Shown: piece after piece, positions 40,511-49,380 of the stretch
How the letters are laid out: each line of letters opens with the position of its first letter
How positions within the stretch are numbered: the stretch's first letter is position 1
Origin: Corallococcus exercitus
GTDB lineage: Bacteria; Myxococcota; Myxococcia; Myxococcales; Myxococcaceae
Direction of reading: 5' to 3'
NCBI RefSeq assembly: GCF_003611585.1
Contig: NZ_RAVW01000004.1
Location: forward strand, 1 to 58,593
DNA length: 58,593 bases
Position numbers and translations under genes: made by a program
Notes under the pieces: generated by a model
The model's database searches: none
What the model was told of the DNA's origin: nothing
The model's input: only the letters and a program-made list of their open reading frames with translations

Positions 40511-43480
40511 ATGCTGGTGTTCTTCATGGACGGACACGCTGCGCCCGCGAGGGTGGTCCGCCACTCGACCACGGCGCGGCGGTTGCGTCTGGAGGTCCCC
40601 GGCCTGCAGTGGAACCACGTCCTCGGGGAGCGGCTGGAGCGCACCTTCGCCACCTGGCCCGGCATCCAGGAGGTCCACGCGGAGCCCCGCACCGGCCGCC
40701 TGCTGGTGCGCTACGCGCCGGAGGCCCCGCTGCTGGCCCGGCTGCGCCAGCAACCCGACAAGCCGGTCGCCTGGCCCATCCCGCACCAGGCCCGCCCGGT
40801 GCTGGGCACGCGGAGCGCTCCTCAGGAGCCGTGGCACGCGATGACGGTGGAGGCGGTGCTGGCCCGGTTGGACAGCACGGACCAGGGACTCACCTCGGAG
40901 GAGGCGGCGCGGCGGCTCAAGCACTACGGCCCCAACCTGGTGGTGGCGGAGAAGCCGCGCTCGCGCCTGTCCATGCTGGGCTCGCAACTGGCCACCGTGC
41001 CCACGCTGCTCCTGGTGGGCTCGGCGGGGGCCTCGGTGCTGGCCGGAGACACGGTGGAGGCGACCGCCATCCTCACGGTGGTGGGGCTCAACGCGGGCAT
41101 CGGCTACCGCATCGAGCGCCGCAACCAGGAGCTGCTCTCCTCCTGGCAGAAGCTGGAGGCGGGCGCGGCGCAGGTGCTGCGCGGCGGCGTCCTCCTCACG
41201 TTGCCGGTGGCGGAGCTCGTGCCCGGAGACGTGGTGCTGCTGCGCGCGGGGGACGTGCTGCCCGCGGACGTGCGCGTGCTGGACGCGCACCGGCTCACCG
41301 CGGACGAGGCGCCCCTCACCGGCGAGAGCGAGCCGCAGGCCAAGCAGGCCGCGCCCGTGGATGCGCGGGCGCCGCTGGCGGAGCGCACGTCCCTGCTGTT
41401 CGCGGGCACCGTGGTGGCGTCGGGACATGGGCGCGCCCTGGTGGTGGCCACCGGGGCGGATACGGAGCAGGCACGCGTGCGGGAGCTGGTGGCCCAGGAG
41501 TCCGCGCCCCCTACGCCGCTGACGCGCAAGCTGGGCCAGCTCGACCGGCGCGTGGCGGTGGCCTCCGTGGGCGCGGCGGGGCTGTCCGCCCTGGTGGGGC
41601 TGGCGCACGGCCGCTCCGGGCCCCAGGTGCTGCGCGGCGCGGTGGCGCTGGGCGTGGCGGCGCTGCCAGAGGGCCTGCCCCTGGTGGCCACCGCGGCGCT
41701 GGTGCGCGCCATGCAGCGGCTGCACGCGCGCGGCCTGGTGGTGCGGCGCGTCTCCTCCGCCGAAGCGCTCGGAGGCGTCACCGTCATCTGCACGGACAAG
41801 ACGGGCACGCTCACCCGCAACGAGATGCGGCTGGAAGTGCTGGACCTGGGGGATGGGGCCCTGGAGCTGTCCTCGCTGCGCCCGAGGCCCGACGCCGTGC
41901 TGGACGACCCCGCCACGCTGGCGCTGGCGCTGGCGCTGCTCAACAGCGACGTGGACGTCCACCGCAGCGGCAAGGAGCTGGCGGTGTCCGGCAGCTCGAC
42001 GGAGAAGGCGCTGGTGGCCGCCGCGCACGCAGCGGGGCTGGACGGGGCCGCGCTGCGTCGCGCCTTCCCTCGCTGCCACCTCCTCGAGCGCTCCGAGGGC
42101 ATCCACTACGTGGTGAGCGTCCACCGTGCGCCCGGCGGCGGCATGGTGGCCTTCGTCAAGGGGGCTCCCGAGCAGGTGCTGACCCTGTGCGAGCGGGACC
42201 TGAAGGGGCCGCTGGACGCGCGCATGCGGGAGCGGCTGGCGCGGCGCAACGACGCGCTGGCGGCGGACGGGCTGCGGGTGCTGGGGCTGGCATGGCGGAG
42301 GCTTCCCGCGGACGGCGGACACGCGCCCACGGACGGCTATACCTTCATCGGTTTCGTGGGGTTGAGAGACCCGCTTCGAGAGGGCGCGGCGGAGTCGGTG
42401 CGCAAGGCGCGCGGCGCGGGCATCCGCACGGTGATCCTGACGGGAGACCAGCCCCGCACGGCCGAGGCCATCGCCCGGCAGGTGGGGCTGGAGGGCGACA
42501 CGCTCACGCCGGCGACGCTGGCGCAAATGCTCGAGCTGCCGGCCGCCGAGCTTTCGCGGAGGCTCGAGCGCACGGCGGTGCTGGCGCGCGTGACGCCGGA
42601 GAACAAGCGGGACCTGGTGAAGGCGCTGCGCGCGCACGGCGAAACCGTCGCCATGGCGGGGGACGGCATCAACGACGCCCCGGCACTCCAGGCGGCGGAC
42701 GTAGGCGTGGCGGTGGGCGTGCGCTCCAGCGACATGGCGCGCGCGGTGGCCGACGTGGTGATGGCCAGCGAGGACCTGCGCAGCATCATGTCCGCGGTGG
42801 GCGAGGGCCGCATCGTCCAGGACAACCTGCGCCGCGCGCTGCGCTTCCTCTTCGCCACCAACCTCTCGGAGATGACGCTGGTGCTGGGCGCGGGCCTGCT
42901 CGGGCTTTCGGAACCGCTCACGCCGCTGCAGCTGCTGTGGATCAACCTCCTCACGGACACGCTGCCGGGAATCGCCCTGGCCATGGAGCCGGGAGACCCG
43001 GCCGTCCTCGACCGGCCGCCCGCGCCGCCAGGGATGCCGCTGCTGACGCGCCCGGCGGTGCGGCGCGTGGTGCGGGACGGAGCGCTGATGGCGGGCGTCG
43101 GAGGGCTGGGGCTGGCGCTGGGCGGGCCGCCGCTGGCTTTCGGGACGCTCACCGCGGTGCAGCTGGGCTACTCGGCCGTGTGCCGGGCGCCAAGGCAGGC
43201 GCGGCGCCATCTCCCCGCGGACGGCGAGTGGCGCCTCCCCGCCTTCATCGGAGGGGCCGCGGCGGTGCACGTGGCGGCGCTCACCCTCCCCCCACTGCGG
43301 CGGGTGCTGGGCCTTCCGGCGCCCACGGCCCTGACGTTCGGCGGGCTGGCCGTGGGACTCGTCCTGCCGGCCCTGATGGGCGCGGTGCCCACGTGGAGCG
43401 GCCAGGGGCCGCGCCGGGTGCGGCGCCGCGAGCCAGGACCCGTGACTGATGCAACTTCCCCTCCGGAGGCAACACCGTGA
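40511..43480 (+). CDS. P-type cation ATPase with N-terminal HMA-like domain
   Basis: The ATG at 40511 gives 989 residues. Residues about 18-70 (TARRLRLEVPGLQWNHVLGERLERTFATWPGIQEVHAEPRTGRLLVRY) resemble the HMA-2 fold but lack a CxxC metal site. The ATPase core has LTGES (269-273), transmembrane PEGLP (386-390), phosphorylation motif CTDKTGTLT (D429), DPLREGAAESVRKARGAGIRTVILTGD and GDGINDAPAL; INLLTDTLPG marks span 6. PEGLP points to the P2 (Ca/Mg/Mn) branch rather than the CPC heavy-metal branch. Its stop overlaps the GTG of the DUF5132-like gene. The transported cation is unknown; context suggests metal export. Confidence 0.88.
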   Translation: MLVFFMDGHAAPARVVRHSTTARRLRLEVPGLQWNHVLGERLERTFATWPGIQEVHAEPRTGRLLVRYAPEAPLLARLRQQPDKPVAWPIPHQARPVLGTRSAPQEPWHAMTVEAVLARLDSTDQGLTSEEAARRLKHYGPNLVVAEKPRSRLSMLGSQLATVPTLLLVGSAGASVLAGDTVEATAILTVVGLNAGIGYRIERRNQELLSSWQKLEAGAAQVLRGGVLLTLPVAELVPGDVVLLRAGDVLPADVRVLDAHRLTADEAPLTGESEPQAKQAAPVDARAPLAERTSLLFAGTVVASGHGRALVVATGADTEQARVRELVAQESAPPTPLTRKLGQLDRRVAVASVGAAGLSALVGLAHGRSGPQVLRGAVALGVAALPEGLPLVATAALVRAMQRLHARGLVVRRVSSAEALGGVTVICTDKTGTLTRNEMRLEVLDLGDGALELSSLRPRPDAVLDDPATLALALALLNSDVDVHRSGKELAVSGSSTEKALVAAAHAAGLDGAALRRAFPRCHLLERSEGIHYVVSVHRAPGGGMVAFVKGAPEQVLTLCERDLKGPLDARMRERLARRNDALAADGLRVLGLAWRRLPADGGHAPTDGYTFIGFVGLRDPLREGAAESVRKARGAGIRTVILTGDQPRTAEAIARQVGLEGDTLTPATLAQMLELPAAELSRRLERTAVLARVTPENKRDLVKALRAHGETVAMAGDGINDAPALQAADVGVAVGVRSSDMARAVADVVMASEDLRSIMSAVGEGRIVQDNLRRALRFLFATNLSEMTLVLGAGLLGLSEPLTPLQLLWINLLTDTLPGIALAMEPGDPAVLDRPPAPPGMPLLTRPAVRRVVRDGALMAGVGGLGLALGGPPLAFGTLTAVQLGYSAVCRAPRQARRHLPADGEWRLPAFIGGAAAVHVAALTLPPLRRVLGLPAPTALTFGGLAVGLVLPALMGAVPTWSGQGPRRVRRREPGPVTDATSPPEATP

Positions 43481-43716
43481 AGTTCGACCTTCCATCCTTT
43501 CTCATGGGCTATGGCGCGGGAGCCGGCACGATGCTGCTGGGCAAGCACCTGCGTCCCCTCCTCATGGAGGTGGCCACCGCGGCCTACCGTTTCGTCGACA
43601 GGGTGGCCGCGCGCGCCGCCATGAAGCAGGAGGACCTCGAGGACCTGCTGGCCGAGGCGAAGGCCCGGGCCCGCGGCAGCGAGCGCACGCGCCCGGTGGG
43701 CGAGGCCCAGGCCTAG
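43477..43716 (+). CDS. DUF5132-like small membrane-associated protein
   Basis: The GTG at 43477 follows GGAGG and overlaps the ATPase stop (GTGA). The 79-residue product has a short amphipathic or membrane-inserted head (FLMGYGAGAGTMLLGKHLRPLLMEVATAAYRF) and a charged helical tail (KQEDLEDLLAEAKARARG). Such proteins (DUF5132, and in mycobacteria the similar-sized DUF1490/PacL family) occur beside P-type ATPases; PacL proteins stabilise their pumps in membrane clusters. The same role is inferred here from position, length and layout. The C-terminal metal-binding residues of PacL are not present. Confidence 0.6.
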   Translation: MKFDLPSFLMGYGAGAGTMLLGKHLRPLLMEVATAAYRFVDRVAARAAMKQEDLEDLLAEAKARARGSERTRPVGEAQA

Positions 43717-43725
43717 GGAGCCGAC

Positions 43726-44343
43726 ATGCCAAGAGCCATCTACGTCATCCACGCCTCGCCGGGCCGCACGCGCCTGCGGCTGCCGTGGTTGCGGCACGAC
43801 GCGAAGCAGGCCACGTCCCTGGCGGACGGGCTCATGCGGGTGGAGGGCGTGCGCGAGGTCCAGGTGCGGCCCTACACCGGCAGCGTGCTGTGCATCCACG
43901 ACCCGCAGGACCTGGGCGTCGAGGGCGTGCTGGAGGAGGTGCGCCGGCGCACCGGCGTGGACGAGGTCCTGCGCCCCGGCGAGGAGCCCCCCGAGGAGGA
44001 GCGGGCGCTGCTGCGAGCCCTTTCGGAGGGCAGCGGCGTGGCGCGCGCGGCCAGCCAGTTCTTCAAGGGCGTCAACCTGGACCTGCTGCGTGCCACCGAG
44101 GGGCGCATGGACCTGGGCGTGCTGGCGGCCATGGGCTTCGCGGTGGCGGGCGCGGCGGAGGTGGCCGTGACAGGCAGGGTGTCCCGCCCGCCGTGGTTCA
44201 ACCTGGCCTGGTGGGCCTTCCGCACCTTCGCCACCCTGGAGGATGCGGCCATCCGGAACACCCCCGCCCCGGTGCGCAACAACGGAGGCAACGGGGTCCC
44301 GCACGGCCCGGACGCCGCCAGGGCGCCCGGGCACGACGCATGA
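43726..44343 (+). CDS. HMA-2-like metal-ATPase partner protein
   Basis: The 205-residue product starts with ATG 43726 behind GGAG. It opens AIYVIHASPGRTRLRLPWLRHDAKQATSLADGLMRVEGVREVQVRPYTGSVLCIHD, a ferredoxin-like HMA-2 fold without a CxxC motif. It parallels the N-terminal domain of the ATPase two genes upstream. The C-terminal half has hydrophobic stretches (LGVLAAMGFAVAGAAEVAV, WFNLAWWAFRTFATLED) that may associate with membrane. Operon position suggests a metal-ATPase accessory or adaptor. Function beyond this is unknown. Confidence 0.6.
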   Translation: MPRAIYVIHASPGRTRLRLPWLRHDAKQATSLADGLMRVEGVREVQVRPYTGSVLCIHDPQDLGVEGVLEEVRRRTGVDEVLRPGEEPPEEERALLRALSEGSGVARAASQFFKGVNLDLLRATEGRMDLGVLAAMGFAVAGAAEVAVTGRVSRPPWFNLAWWAFRTFATLEDAAIRNTPAPVRNNGGNGVPHGPDAARAPGHDA

Positions 44344-44349
44344 CTTGAA

Positions 44350-44369
44350 TCCCCCGGACCCCTGGGGGA
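44350..44369. terminator. Hairpin between ATPase operon and aldehyde dehydrogenase
   Basis: TCCCCC and GGGGGA flank an 8-base loop, just past the HMA-2-like stop and before the end of the convergent aldehyde dehydrogenase gene. The stem is short and no T-tract follows. Confidence 0.4.
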
Positions 44370-44396
44370 CGTCTCCTGGCGACGCGAGGGTCGACT

Positions 44397-45905
44397 TCAG
44401 TCTGGCCAGTTGCCTTCGAGAGGATGGGGGCCGTCGGTGAAGGCGCGCACCAGGTGGGTGCCACCCACGAAGGCGCCCGCCCACGAGCCGCCCTTGCCGC
44501 CGAAGGATTCCTCGCGGTCCCCGCGCGAGCGCAGCGCGTTGATGCCGACCTTGAAGGCGTGGAGCCGCGAGGCGATGCGCTGTGCAAGCTCGGGGTCATC
44601 CGTCGCCACCGAGGCCACGAGTGCGCCGTTGGAGACGTTGGCCTCCCGCACCAGCTCCTCCTCGGAGTCCACCGACACCAGGACGTCGACGGGTCCGAAG
44701 GGCTCGCGCAGGTAGAGCTCGCTGTCGCGCGGGACGCCGAAGAGCAGGACGGGCGGCAGATACGCGCCCCGCTCCTGTCGCGGGGTGAAGGCGTCTTCCG
44801 CCAGCTCGCCCTCATGCAGCACCGCCGCGCCCTGCTCCCGCGCTTCGGCGATGAGCGAGCGGAGCTCCTCCGCCTTGCTGGGAGAGATGAGGGGCCCGAA
44901 GTCCACGTGCGCGCCCAGGACCGGATTGCCCACGCGCAACGCCGAGACGGTGTCGACATAGGTCCGGACGAACCTGGGGACGAGCGACTTTTCGACGACC
45001 CACCGGGTGTAGGCCGTGCAGCGTTGCTTGCCGAAGTCGAAGCCCGCTCGAATCTGTCTTGCGAGCGCGTCCCAGTCCGTGAAGTGCGTGATGGCGTAGG
45101 CGTTCACGCCCTCCATCTCCAGCGCGTAGCGCTTGTCCGTTTCGCGCAGGCGGCGGTGGACCTCCGCGCCGTTGGCGCGGCCACCAATGAAGGCGACGCC
45201 TCCGATGCGAGGGTGGCCGACGAGCGCCTCGGAGAGGTCCCTGCCCCGCCCGCCGACGAGCGAGACGGGAAGGCCCGCGCGGCGCAGCAGCGCGAAGGCG
45301 AGCGTGAGTGAAACACCGCCACCCTGGGTCGGAATCTTCGCGATGACCGAGTTGCCCGCGAGCGTCTGGACGAGCACGTTGAGCAGCAGCACGGAGAAGG
45401 GATAGTTCCAGGAGGCGATGTTCGACACGAGGCCGAGCGGCTTCCGGCTGTCGATCATCGTGCCCATCCGCTCCAGGTACCACGCGATGCCCGCGAGACA
45501 CCGGTCCACGTCGTTGGAGGCCGTGGGCAGCGTCTTGCCAATGTCCCACGCCAGGATTCGCACGAGCAGGTCACGGTGCGCGTGAAGCAGCACCACCGCC
45601 TCCGCGACGGTTCGGGCGCGGTCCTCGAGCGGACGGGCCGCCCAGGGACCGAACTCCGCCGCTGCCTGCTCGACGCCCGAGGCCACCTGCGCGGCGCCGA
45701 GCAGCGGCAGCTCCGCGATGACGCTGCCGTCGATGGGTGAGCTGGCATTGAACCAGGCAGGCGGCTGGATCCACCGACCCGCGATGGGTGAGAGCAGCCG
45801 GCCCTGGGCGTCGAAGGCCTCCGGGACGGCGCGCCGGGCTCCAGCGAGCAGGCGGCGGCTGTCCAGGTGAATCAGGGGTTCGCCAACGGCTTCGGTATTC
45901 AGCAC
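44397..45905 (-). CDS. NAD(P)-dependent aldehyde dehydrogenase
   Basis: The GTG at 45903-45905 has GAGGAGGGA upstream. The 502-residue protein is a full aldehyde dehydrogenase: SNIASWNYPF near residue 161 (Asn167 stabilises the intermediate), ALEMEG with catalytic Glu263, and FGKQRCTAYTRW with catalytic Cys296. LREPFGPVDVLV is the usual late motif. The enzyme oxidises an aldehyde with NAD(P)+ in the cytoplasm. The N-terminus (1-30) has an extra helical stretch. An inverted repeat 67 bases upstream (45972-45994) is a possible operator. Substrate is unknown; there is no pathway partner adjacent. Confidence 0.9.
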   Translation of the reverse strand: MLNTEAVGEPLIHLDSRRLLAGARRAVPEAFDAQGRLLSPIAGRWIQPPAWFNASSPIDGSVIAELPLLGAAQVASGVEQAAAEFGPWAARPLEDRARTVAEAVVLLHAHRDLLVRILAWDIGKTLPTASNDVDRCLAGIAWYLERMGTMIDSRKPLGLVSNIASWNYPFSVLLLNVLVQTLAGNSVIAKIPTQGGGVSLTLAFALLRRAGLPVSLVGGRGRDLSEALVGHPRIGGVAFIGGRANGAEVHRRLRETDKRYALEMEGVNAYAITHFTDWDALARQIRAGFDFGKQRCTAYTRWVVEKSLVPRFVRTYVDTVSALRVGNPVLGAHVDFGPLISPSKAEELRSLIAEAREQGAAVLHEGELAEDAFTPRQERGAYLPPVLLFGVPRDSELYLREPFGPVDVLVSVDSEEELVREANVSNGALVASVATDDPELAQRIASRLHAFKVGINALRSRGDREESFGGKGGSWAGAFVGGTHLVRAFTDGPHPLEGNWPD

Positions 45906-45971
45906 GGGTGTCCCTCCTCGCGCAGTGGCTGCGCTCCAGACCAGTTGAAGCCCGGCACATGACGAGCCGCG

Positions 45972-45994
45972 GCATGAGCGCAATATCGTCATGC
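45972..45994. promoter_or_regulatory. Inverted repeat upstream of aldehyde dehydrogenase
   Basis: GCATGA and TCATGC are perfect 6-bp arms with an 11-base spacer, 67 bases upstream of the GTG start of the aldehyde dehydrogenase gene. The spacing resembles dimeric regulator sites; no regulator gene is adjacent. Confidence 0.35.
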
Positions 45995-46149
45995 GCGTTC
46001 CATCTGTCTGGAGAGGCAGGCAAGGCGTCGCGCGCTCCGAGGGACGGGACACGCGTCGTGAAGCGAGGCGTGCGATGGGAGCAACAGCAGGCAGGCGCCT
46101 GGAGCGGTCGGGAGCCGAACGCCCCCGACCGCCCCGCGGTGCCTGGAAC

Positions 46150-46977
46150 TCAGCAGTCCAGTGAATACGACTGGGTGTTGCCGTTCGGACCGGTGACCTT
46201 GATGCTGTTGGAGCCGTTGAACGTTGAGGTGAACGTCCCATCGGTCGTCTGCGTCGTCACCGTCCCCGCCGAGGGGCACTGGTTGGCGCAGCGCTGGTAG
46301 CCCGAGACGTTCGTCGTCGAGTTGAGGCCGTTACGCGTGCCGGTCGACTGACTGTTCAGGGTGAAGCACCCGCTGCCCGCCACCCACGTGACAGTGCTCT
46401 GGGACGATCTCGTGTCGAAGCGATCCGGCGAGAAGCTGTTGGAGGTGATGGTCACCTGGCGCTGGTTCCCGTTGGGAGGAGCGCCGGTGATCTGCATGGA
46501 GAGGTTGAATGGCGCTCCGTTGATGGAGAGGTTGGACGAGGTGGCGTTCATGGAGAGCTGCCCCTGGTTGTCCGCCAGCACCAACTGCACGTTGCCGGAG
46601 ATCTGCTGGAGCGCGACCGGCGCCGAGCAGTTGTTGAAGGTGTAGTTCACCGTCGCGCCCGACGCGGTGGCGGTGGCGCACCCGGCGGGTGTGAAGGTGG
46701 ATGAGGCGTTCGTCGCGAGCTGCGCGGCCGCCGCGTTCACATCGACGGGGGCCTGAGGCAGCCCGCTGCCAGTGGACTGCGGCAGCAACCTGGCAATGCT
46801 GTAATACCAATAGCTGTAGACCGGATCGACCCAGGTGTAGCCCCACGCCGCGTCGTACGCTCCGTAGTACGGATCGTAATAGGCGGAGTCGTAGTAGTAC
46901 GGGTCGTAGTCGTTGTCTTCGCAGCCAGCGACCGCGAGCAGCGACAAGCACCCCAGCGCCCATTTCAGCTTCTTCAT
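46150..46977 (-). CDS. Tyrosine-rich lipoprotein
   Basis: The ATG at 46975-46977 gives a 275-residue protein with signal KKLKWALGCLSLLAVAGC (Cys19). The mature N-terminus (residues 20-60) is extremely Tyr- and Asp-rich: DYDPYYYDSAYYDPYYGAYD, with 16 Tyr in about 40 residues, then WGYTWVDPVYSYWYYS. The remainder is Asn/Ser/Thr-rich beta-structure (VNYTFNNCSAPVALQQISGNVQLVLADNQGQLSMN) with a few Cys likely disulfide bonded. Such regions often bind carbohydrate or cross-link in extracellular matrix. No family is recognised. It is transcribed toward the aldehyde dehydrogenase gene but 244 bases apart. Confidence 0.7.
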   Translation of the reverse strand: MKKLKWALGCLSLLAVAGCEDNDYDPYYYDSAYYDPYYGAYDAAWGYTWVDPVYSYWYYSIARLLPQSTGSGLPQAPVDVNAAAAQLATNASSTFTPAGCATATASGATVNYTFNNCSAPVALQQISGNVQLVLADNQGQLSMNATSSNLSINGAPFNLSMQITGAPPNGNQRQVTITSNSFSPDRFDTRSSQSTVTWVAGSGCFTLNSQSTGTRNGLNSTTNVSGYQRCANQCPSAGTVTTQTTDGTFTSTFNGSNSIKVTGPNGNTQSYSLDC

Positions 46978-47196
46978 CTTGCCCCCATCCAGTTTGTCGT
47001 CAGACCGCGTGCTCACCGAACGGTGAGCGTGCAGGACCGACCGCTGCACCCGAGCCCTCTCGGGGGGTCGGAACCGGGACGAAGGTGGAAACCGGGGGGC
47101 CGAGGAAGAACTGGCCCGAGGCGCAGCCCGAGTGGGGGCTGGCGGTCATTCGCTTCAAGCGGCCCGGGAGGAGGCGACCAGGCCAGCGGGTGTACG

Positions 47197-48108
47197 TCAG
47201 CCCTCGGCGGTCCTCAGCCCGGGAGGCGGTGGCGCGTACAACCGCAGGCGCTCCCCCGACAGTGGATGGGTGAAGGCGAGCGTCTCCGCGTGAAGCAGAT
47301 AGCCGCCGTCTCCGGGCAGTCCGGGTGAGTGCTCGCGGGGCAGCCCTCCCGCGGCGAACAGCGGGTCTCCGGCGAGCGGGTGGCCAATGAACGCCAGGTG
47401 GATGCGGATCTGCTCGGGACGCCCCGTGTGGATGTGCACCTCGAAGAGCGTCTGGCCGGCACGTCGCTCCAGCACCCGGGCGCTGCTGCTCGATGCCTTG
47501 CCCTGGGGGTTCGCCCCGTGCACGGTGCCCAGCAGGGGATGGGGCACCAGCCCGATGGGCGCGCGGATGTCGTAGTGCTCCTGCGCCGCGAGCCCCTCCG
47601 AGAGCGCACGGTAGCGCTTCTCCACGTCGCCCTCGCGCCAGTCGCGCGAGAGGCGCGCGGCCGCCTCGCGCGTGCGGGAGAAGAGCACGAGCCCCGAGGT
47701 CGCCCGCCCCAGGCGGTGCAGCGCCGAGGCCTCCGGCCAGCGCTTCCTCACGAACGAGAGCAGCGTGTTCTTGAGGAAGCCGCCCGAGGGAATCGTCGGC
47801 AACCCGCTCGGTTTGATGACCGCGAGCAGCGTCGCGTCCTCGTGCACCAGCTCGAAGCTGTCCGGCGTCTCCCCCTCCTGCCAGGGCGGACGGTGCCAGC
47901 ACAGCACCTGGCGGGCACGCAGCACTTCGTCGCCGGTCGCGGTGACGCCATCCAGCTGGACCTCACCGCGCAGGAAGCGGGCGCGCCACTCCGCTTCGGA
48001 GGAGTGCCGGTACGTCTCCGTCAGGTAGGCAAGCGCGGTGCGCCCGGCGCCGGCTTCAATCTGCTCGCGGTACACATAGCCGTCGTTCAGGCCGGAGTTG
48101 GACGTCAC
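47197..48108 (-). CDS. RluA-family pseudouridine synthase, atypical catalytic motif
   Basis: The 303-residue protein has an S4-like N-terminal part ([35 protein letters not shown]) and an RluA core: [44 protein letters not shown], and [30 protein letters not shown]. In most members the central motif is HRLDxxTSG with catalytic Asp. Here residues 131-134 are HRLG, so the Asp is replaced by Gly134. A subfamily with HRLGRGTSG is known in bacteria and plants, so it may be a divergent active enzyme rather than inactive. RNA target unknown. Confidence 0.82.
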   Translation of the reverse strand: MTSNSGLNDGYVYREQIEAGAGRTALAYLTETYRHSSEAEWRARFLRGEVQLDGVTATGDEVLRARQVLCWHRPPWQEGETPDSFELVHEDATLLAVIKPSGLPTIPSGGFLKNTLLSFVRKRWPEASALHRLGRATSGLVLFSRTREAAARLSRDWREGDVEKRYRALSEGLAAQEHYDIRAPIGLVPHPLLGTVHGANPQGKASSSSARVLERRAGQTLFEVHIHTGRPEQIRIHLAFIGHPLAGDPLFAAGGLPREHSPGLPGDGGYLLHAETLAFTHPLSGERLRLYAPPPPGLRTAEG

Positions 48109-48408
48109 CCGTCCATCCTATCCGGCAGGTCGAGGATCCTCCTCCGGATAACAGCGCCTGACGAATGCGCGGACCGGACTGGCCTGTACGACAGGGCGGC
48201 GTTCGAGGGCGTGGAAGAACCCACTGCGCCACCTTCCTGTCCGCGACGACCCCGCATGCGGCACGGGAGCTCACGGCAAAGGCGAGCAGGACATGCGAGG
48301 TGGGAAAGACTCTCATTGAGACATCCGTGATGGGTTTGGCCGCCTCATCCTCGACGCGAGCTGCTGACGCTCGATGTCAGACCGCATCTGTAGAAGGTCA
48401 TCCCGACG
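48109..48408. other. Intergenic region before biosynthetic cluster
   Basis: This 300-base gap separates the divergent RluA-family gene from the first ABC gene of the cluster. It should hold the cluster promoter. No supported gene, clear dyad or strong promoter consensus was seen by eye. The start of the ABC ATPase has only a weak AGAAGGT ribosome site about ten bases upstream. Confidence 0.35.
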
Positions 48409-49380
48409 ATGACTGACAAACACACTTTTCCTGAACAAGAAGCATTTCAGGATCCAATCAAAACACCTGGGCGTCTTCGTCAATCCATGGGGTCCGCGCA
48501 CGGAACCGCCCTGCTCTCCGCGGAGCGGCTTTCCTTCGCCTTCACCCCGGGGACGCCCGTGCTCCGCGATGCCTCCCTTCACTTGAAGGCGGGAACATCC
48601 GTGGGGCTGCTCGGGGCCAACGGCGCGGGCAAGACGACGCTGCTGGGGGCGCTCACCGGCACCGTGCGGGGGACGACGGGAGGCTCGGTGCGGCTGGACG
48701 TGGGAGGGCTGCCCGCGCGCCGCGCCGTCGGGTTCGCGACGCAGGCCATCGCGCTCTACCCCGTGCTCACCGTGGAGGAGAACGTCGGGCACCTGGCCCG
48801 GCTGTTGTTGGGCCGCGGTGAAGCGAAGGCCGCCATCGCGAGGACCCTGGAGGAGTTCGCGCTGGGTCCCATTGCGCGCACCCGCGTGCATCACCTGTCA
48901 GGGGGGCAGCGGCGGCTCGTGCACCTGGCGGCGAGCTTCGTCCATGCGCCGCCCATCCGGCTGTTGGATGAGCCCACCGTCGCGCTCGACTTCGAGGCCC
49001 GCCAGCTGGTGGTGCGCCGGGTGCGCGCCTGGCGCGAGGAGGGCGCCGCGGTGCTCGTGACAGCGCACTACCCCGAGGACATCGAGGAGCTGTCCACGGA
49101 GCTGGTGCTGCTGCGCGACGGCAAGACGCGCGACCTGGGGGCGCTGGGAGCGGTCCTGTCGAACCAGGCACGCACGCTGTCGCTGCGGGGCGCGCGTCCC
49201 GACGCTTCGTGGGAGCTCACGCTCGCCACCAGCAGCCTGGAGGAGGTCCGCTCGAAGCTGGGCGAGGTCCCCTCCGATGTGCACCTGTCCGAGCTGCGCC
49301 TGTCCGGCAACCGGCTCCGCGACATCCTGCTGAGGGACCCGTCCCTGAGCGCCTTCGCCCGGGAGGCGGAAGGGTCATGA
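48409..49380 (+). CDS. ABC exporter ATPase
   Basis: The ATG at 48409 gives 323 residues; an ATG at 48487 would shorten the N-terminus by 26. The ATPase has Walker A GANGAGKT (69-76), signature LSGGQ (163-167), Walker B LLDEP (185-189) and switch His in TAHYPED. The long C-terminal extension (LRGARPDASWELTLATSSLEEVRSKLGEVP) is typical of DrrA/NatA-type exporters. Its ATGA overlaps the next gene, an ABC-2 permease, so the two form a single-subunit-type exporter. It heads a six-gene translationally coupled run, so it probably exports the cluster's product. Confidence 0.9.
   Translation: MTDKHTFPEQEAFQDPIKTPGRLRQSMGSAHGTALLSAERLSFAFTPGTPVLRDASLHLKAGTSVGLLGANGAGKTTLLGALTGTVRGTTGGSVRLDVGGLPARRAVGFATQAIALYPVLTVEENVGHLARLLLGRGEAKAAIARTLEEFALGPIARTRVHHLSGGQRRLVHLAASFVHAPPIRLLDEPTVALDFEARQLVVRRVRAWREEGAAVLVTAHYPEDIEELSTELVLLRDGKTRDLGALGAVLSNQARTLSLRGARPDASWELTLATSSLEEVRSKLGEVPSDVHLSELRLSGNRLRDILLRDPSLSAFAREAEGS

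Noticed and set aside
39962-43495. A 1177-codon open frame on the minus strand
   Set aside because: It is antisense to the P-type ATPase, whose motifs are complete. The frame is open only because of G+C-rich codon bias and its translation is His/Arg/Gln-rich low-complexity sequence.
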